Shown here one piece after another: positions 58,972 through 64,000 of a stretch of DNA of 64,000 bases (positions within the stretch are counted from its first letter, which is position 1; each line of letters begins with the position of its first letter). The position numbers and the translations under genes were made by a program. The notes beneath the pieces are model-generated. The model saw nothing but the letters and a program-made list of their open reading frames with translations. It ran no database searches and was not told where the DNA came from. Origin of the DNA: Spirogloea muscicola (lineage: Eukaryota; Streptophyta; Zygnematophyceae; Spirogloeales; Spirogloeaceae); the NCBI GenBank assembly GCA_009602725.1, contig WELB01000052.1, positions 178,983 through 242,982 on the forward strand. The letters are read 5' to 3'.

Positions 58972-61900
58972 TCAGAAAGGCAGCAACTTGTGTGTGTGGC
59001 TTAGGATGATGTAGCCATCCCAGCCCCAGGGATTGTTATCGGGACTGAGCATGTAGCAGCCGACTCCTACAGCAGCAGCGGCTGCCAACGCAGCTGTGGC
59101 AGAGATGCAGGCAGGCAGGCCAGAGCACTTCTTGAGAAGACTCCGGCAAAAGCCATCCGCGGTGGCAAGTGCCTTCTCCAGCTCCTTGTCCCCCTTGGCC
59201 ACCTTGAGTGCTTCTGCGTGCTGTCATCACATCACAAGCAACTCCTGATCGTTCCGCTGCCACAATGAACACAGTCTGCTGCAAACCGAAGTCAATCTAC
59301 AAGAAATGCCCACCTTTTGTCGCAGCACCAAGAGAGTAAGCTTCAAGTCTTTCAGGGGTACGAGGGAGTTTCTGCAATCCTGCCAGTTTCGTGCCAAGTG
59401 GCTAAGTACCCTTGTGCTGGCTTCCAGGTGCTCCAGGTGGTGTTTCTCCTGGGGAAATTCATGAGGCGCAATATCAGCTTTTGACAGCTTCATCTGACAG
59501 CCAATTTGCCTGAATAAGCTAGGACAATCAAGATTCCAAGGTTGTCAAGGAAGACAATCGCCTTTCACTCTCAAAGATGTGGTGTACAACCTACCCACTG
59601 CTTGTAGCAATCGGAATTGTGTGCCAGCGACCACACAAGAAGACTGCAGGCTTCGTTGACAAGCGCTCCTGGCTCTATTCCAAGGAGAAAAGGGAGAAGC
59701 TTTCAGGAGAGAGTGGCGTATAAAACAATGCTTGTACTACCTGTAGATGACGTGAGCAAGTTGCTTTACAGTTGCAATGTACTTGGTGTAATACCTTCAG
59801 CAAGCTGAAAACAGCATACTTCTTCTGACATCTGGTATTGACCAATAAAAGTAAGCCTTTGATTGCTTGGTAGTTGTCCACGCAACCCAACATTGTTTAA
59901 GACCAGGTGGCTTGACTCCACACACAAGATACTATCTGCAGCACCAATAGCAAGACAGCTGGGATGCCAGGAAGTAGCATCAATCAACATGTTACTCACC
60001 CTCTGCGGCAGCTACCAGACTAAGTGGGAAAAGCTGTAGCGCAACTGGCTTCGTAGCTCTGCTCGTCATGCCGCCTGCCAGAGCAATCTCCCGCACAAGA
60101 GGATAGACTGACTGGAAACGATCTGAAGCCTGGCACACCAGGAACAAGCTTCTGCAGTAAGAGATGAGCCAAGAGCCCGCTGGAGGACACTCTTGCCAAC
60201 CTTCTCTCCGATCAAATCGAGATGGACTCTCGTGGTCACCCCTCACAGCAATCACTAGTTTGTCATCTAGTGTGCAGCATGCTCAACTCCGTATACTCCA
60301 ACACGGATTGCACCTTTGTCTTTGCTGATGGGCTAGGAAAGCTGGCACGCATAACAATATTCAGAGCCGCTGGAGGCACCACTCTCTCGCCTTTTCTGGA
60401 AGCACCTTTAACAAGTATAGCACGTGCCTTCATCGTGTTTTCCAATATGACACTGCCAAAGGGAACACAAGCTTCAGGAGAGGCTCTATAGAGCAACTCA
60501 GTACTTCACTCACCTGCTGGCCTTAGACATACAACATACGTGGAAGTGCAATTTATCTGGCTTCACTTGACTCCAGTTTCAGTAGTAAAGCGCATAAGAA
60601 GGGCTGACGGTGTAAAGGATTTGACAAAAGCTATGCAAAGCAAGCACAAAGAGCTCTGCACCATTTCTTATGCTTACGGTCTTCAATTAGTCTGTGCGGG
60701 CTCTGTTAGAAGTACCTCTCAAGGAGCTGGAGAGCAAGGTCTCGAGATAAAGGTGAACTGGCATTCCCACAAGCCAGGGGTGCAACATTTTGTATCCAAA
60801 GCATCATGCCAATTACTAAGTCTCCAAGTGCAGCCTGCGCAATGATAAAAGCAAGCCGCATTCATACTCTCAACTTACATGCACTTAGCAACAATCTAAG
60901 AGGAGGCAAGCTCCTGAGCATCCGAGCTCCTACCAACGCGTCTATCCAAGAAGCTACCAAACTTGACATCCTGCGAACTTCAGGGGCATGCATATGTCGT
61001 ACTTGACTGTAGACCCAGATCATGAAGGGTAGCTTCTCAGGGCCCTGGAATTGGGCATTGCTGCGGAGAAGCTCAGCCTCCTGCAACAACACTTCTGGCC
61101 TCTTCCGAAGAACAATGGCCAAAAGAACTGCAACTCCCACCTGTCACCAAAACAGGACTCAGCAGTGCTAGGCTTGCACACTCATTCATGATACTACTTT
61201 TCTGCTGATGCATCTGCTTCTGTAACGCAGTTGCTTCCGAAACCAAGGATATGACATCCCAATTGACCATTGACGATGAGCAGAAAAGACACATGAAATT
61301 AAATTGACTGACCCTGGCTCTCGCAGGGCCTGTGGCCAACTTTGACTTCCCAGCTGGTGCTGCAACTGCAGCATCCTCCAGTAATGCCTTGACAAGTGTG
61401 AGGGTGAATTTGGCAAGCTCCTGAAGAGGTTGTGACAGCAACCACTCTGATGTGATGGCAATAATAGCCTCTGGGATGTGTATCAGAGGTACCTAATCAG
61501 GTAGTGCAGCATAGGAGGTGAGTATCACATGAAGTGACCGTAACTTTCGGTATTTCGTCTCTCGATTCCAGGCATTGAGGCGAGCAGCATCAAGGTGAAC
61601 AGGAATATTGGTGCGTATGACTTGCACTCTGCCAATCGGCCTGCCCCATCTTAACGCTTACCTCTGCAGCCTTGGCAACTGTGAGGTCTTTGAATATTCT
61701 GGACCAGCTGAAGTGTGATGGGGTGACTGTGCTGAATTTCCGGTCAAAGTAGTCTGCACAGCGCATGAGCTGCACTGTTGCTGACGTCTTGTACTGGCGC
61801 TGAAGCACAGAGAAGCGGAAAAATGATAAGGTCACTCTCACCCTGCAGCACAGCTGAAGCTGATATGTACATGAAGGTGGCTCCCAGAGTGGCACAAAAT

Positions 61901-62506
61901 ATTGCAGGATAGAGATTCTTTCAAGCTAATGCTTAGAAGCGTGCAGAGTAGAAGAGGCACCAAATGCTAAGACCTGCATTCGAACCCCATTCCAGAGCCA
62001 GAAGGGATGCTTACCGAGTACTCAGCCAGGGAGGTGGTAAGCTCCTCCGTGTCCATGGCCTGGGCGCAGTCTGCGACGGAGATCCTAGGCCGCCTCACTT
62101 TCTTGGCTTTCCCTGCGTCCGGCCGCTCCGACTCTGTGCCCTCGCCCCGGGCGATGGCCTCCTCCTCGTCCTCGTCGTCGTCGTAGCCATCACGCTGATA
62201 TTCCCCATTGACAGCAGCAGCAGCAGCGGCTGCCGCCCTTGCCTTGTACCTGGCCTGCCGCTCGTCGCCCTCGCTCTCGAGCGCCGAGAAGATGGACAAT
62301 TCCGGCTCGCGCGCGCTTCCTCTGGAGGCGGCAGCCACCATCTGCGGCTGCGCGGCAACGCCTCCTGCGGCCGCCGCTGGCCGTCGCTGGCGGCTCTCCT
62401 GCCGCCTCACACGCTTGACATTGGTCACCTCCTGCCAGCTGCTGTCGGCGGCGGCAGCTGGCGCGTCGTCCTCGGCAGCCGTGGCGACGGGCTCCTGCGG
62501 CTCCAT
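58972..62506 (-). CDS. TMEM214-like endoplasmic reticulum membrane protein
   Basis: Homologue of TMEM214; the human protein sits in the ER membrane and is linked to ER-stress-induced apoptosis, while plant relatives are uncharacterised. Ten exons join in phase and sum to 600 codons: 62015-62506, 61662-61799, 61313-61492, 61003-61140, 60716-60834, 60314-60452, 60000-60129, 59595-59674, 59314-59448, 58972-59220. The ATG at 62504-62506 starts MEPQEPVATAAEDDAP, then SSWQEVTNVKRVRR and an acidic run DDDEDEEE. Family blocks are FSWSRIFKDLTVAKAAEVPL, RKRPEVLLQEAELLRSN, GPEKLPFMIWVYSQ, RKGERVVPPAALNIVMRASF, FQSVYPLVREIALAGG, SDCYKQW and HLEHLEASTRVLSHLARNWQ. A hydrophobic segment near the C-terminus (SATAALAAAAAVGVGCYML) is a likely membrane anchor. 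Confidence 0.95.
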
Positions 62507-62667
62507 CCACGAGTGCCAGGCCCTTGATCTGGTGACCCGAGCTAGTCCGCAGGCACCACACAGCTGGTGGCCAGATCAGCCGTCAACCAGCCACGGGCTC
62601 CGGCTCTGGGCAAAACTCGCGCCGCGTCCAGGAAGGCGCTGCCGCCTGCGCAAGGTATCAGAGCCAA

Positions 62668-62707
<40 letters not shown>

Positions 62708-63218
62708 TGAACCGGCAATGGCTGCCATGGGGCTTGCTGTGACGGACCGGGCCGGACTGCTGGTCCAGCTCGCCTCTGCGGACGAGCCAACGGCGAGCAA
62801 GTTACATNGCTGGGGCAGCTCGCTTGTGGTTTGGTTAAGTCAAAAGGGACAATCAGCCCTAACCCAGTAAACCCCAACTCCTAAGCCCAAACTCATCGAA
62901 AGTGGCTTTCTGGGGCAAGATGGGGCCAATGTTTCCATGACACTGCCGCTAATACATTACAGTTTCAGATAACGAGCTGTACTGTAGATCACTTAGCGGC
63001 GCCAGAGTCAACCGGTTCCGACCGACCGCCCCGCTCCGGCGACCGCCAGCCCGGTCCGAGCCGGCCCCGGTTCCGTCTGGCCGGCACTGGCGCCGAGAGG
63101 GCCTTCAGGCGCCGTAGCCCCTTCAGCCGCAACGAGGGCAACCCCTAATACTGACGACGGCCTCGCGCTGCCTCCTCACCGCGGCGCCCCGCGGCGCGCG
63201 CCGCCGCCGGCCGCCGCC
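62507..63218. promoter_or_regulatory. Shared upstream region of divergent TMEM214-like and BRF1 genes
   Basis: The 712 bases between the two start codons must carry both promoters if the join is real. They contain a GGC run (62667-62708), a single N at 62808 and a short telomere-like piece (AGTAAACCCCAACTCCTAAG, near 62869). I see no clear TATA box. The N means the two halves may not be contiguous. Confidence 0.45.
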
Positions 63219-64000
63219 ATGGTGTGGTGCAGCTACTGCGGCAAGGACCAGGACGCGGAGATCGACGAGGCCAACGGCTTCACGTGAGTGCAGCCAGGAG
63301 CGGCTGCCGTTGGCGTCTGGCTCTCGCCCACGCCGCTGTGTCCGCCTGACAGCAGGCTGCCCCAACTGAGGCTCTTACACCGTCGTGACCCCGACGGGGC
63401 TGTCGCTGGGGTTCCAGGTGCTGCACGGGCTGCGGGCGCGTGCTCGACGACAACATCTACTCCACCGACCCGACCTTCAGCAAGGGCGCTGGTGGTGCGG
63501 TGAGCCTGGCGCCAATGCTCCACCTGGTTCAGCACGGCTCCAGCACGGCCTCGTGGCTAGCTCCTACCCGCGGCTTTGGGCGAAGTCGATTGCAGTTTTG
63601 CTTTAGCGTGGAGTGCTCGCCAAGGCAGACGGCATAGACAGGCGAAGCAGGACTGGAGGACAGTCCGCCTGCGCCTCTAAGCATCTGAGCTTGTCTTCGC
63701 CATCCGGGTGGTCTAGGCACACTGCCATTAGCCAGCTTGACAGGCTTGGCTGAAAGAAATTGAAGCGGTTTACTCGAGTGGGTTTTGTCTCGTGTCAGTG
63801 TCTGAAGATGATGTAACGGGAAAGCTCCTAACATCAGGCCCCAGCAAAGCCAGTACTCGACAAGGATGCGATCCTCGCTCGCCTCGTCTGCAGGGAAAAG
63901 GGCATACCTCCACTCTGCCGTAGAATGAGTTGACTGAAGAGTCTGCCTGAGTGTGCAGAGTCAAGTGGATGGCAACTTTGTGGCCGACGGAGTCGTGCCC
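63219..64000 (+). CDS. BRF1: Transcription factor TFIIIB subunit BRF1, 3' partial
   Basis: BRF1 recruits RNA polymerase III to tRNA and 5S genes together with TBP. Three exons are visible: 63219-63283, 63418-63499 and 63959-64000 (runs off the edge), all in phase. The product starts MVWCSYCGKDQDAEIDEANG, continues FTCCTGCGRVLDDNIYST and DPTFSKGAGGA, and then SQVDGNFVADGVVP. The CSYC and CTGC pairs form the N-terminal zinc ribbon, and the VDGNFV-like stretch precedes the cyclin folds in BRF1. TFIIB itself has a similar ribbon, but the spacing and the sequence after it favour BRF1. Confidence 0.9.

Overview
The window comes from the nuclear genome of a green alga. Nine of the ten recognisable protein genes are split by short GT-AG introns (a few GC-AG), and their products look plant-like: an ATR kinase ending MYIWWMPWF, a GTG1/GPHR channel close to the plant form, an ERA GTPase, and a MADS protein with a K-box. 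By published knowledge the K-box (MIKC) arrangement is typical of the streptophyte line, so a streptophyte alga is my best guess; a chlorophyte is not excluded. The assembly is a draft: two N gaps (26132-27023 and 50297-51251), four single Ns (8898, 20803, 56083, 62808) and homopolymer runs beside GGC repeats probably mark joins.

Layout. 1-5.0 kb: methylmalonate-semialdehyde dehydrogenase (+), first exon cut off. 5.3-8.9 kb: GTG1/GPHR membrane protein (-). 9-16 kb: no gene, dense interspersed repeats. 16.3-19.5 kb: secreted papain-type protease joined to EGF-like, LysM and Kazal-like modules (-). 19.5-32 kb: a second repeat landscape of 5'-truncated LINE-like copies and palindromic repeats, with one small DUF1294 gene at 29.5-30.0 kb (+). 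32.3-46.1 kb: the ATR checkpoint kinase (+). 46.2->50.2 kb: HI0933-type flavoprotein (-), N-terminus in a gap. 51.7-54.1 kb: MIKC-type MADS gene (+). 54.1-55.9 kb: repeats. 55.9-58.6 kb: ERA GTPase (+). 59.0-62.5 kb: TMEM214-like ER protein (-). 63.2 kb-end: start of BRF1, the TFIIIB subunit (+).

The genes are housekeeping or signalling genes from unrelated pathways, with no operon-like grouping. Three neighbour pairs converge tail to tail over short spacers (269, 139 and 394 bases). TMEM214 and BRF1 diverge from a shared 712-base upstream region.

The repeat-rich parts are dominated by one retroelement group. Its copies keep only the C-terminal part of a reverse-transcriptase protein, nearly always ending in LTRGY-stop, followed by one of three kinds of 3' tail. 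A second abundant repeat is a short palindrome of the form GGGCTGG-N5-CCAGCCC. The most unusual single genes are the protease-EGF-LysM-Kazal fusion and the K-box MADS gene. I found no convincing tRNA, rRNA or CRISPR array.
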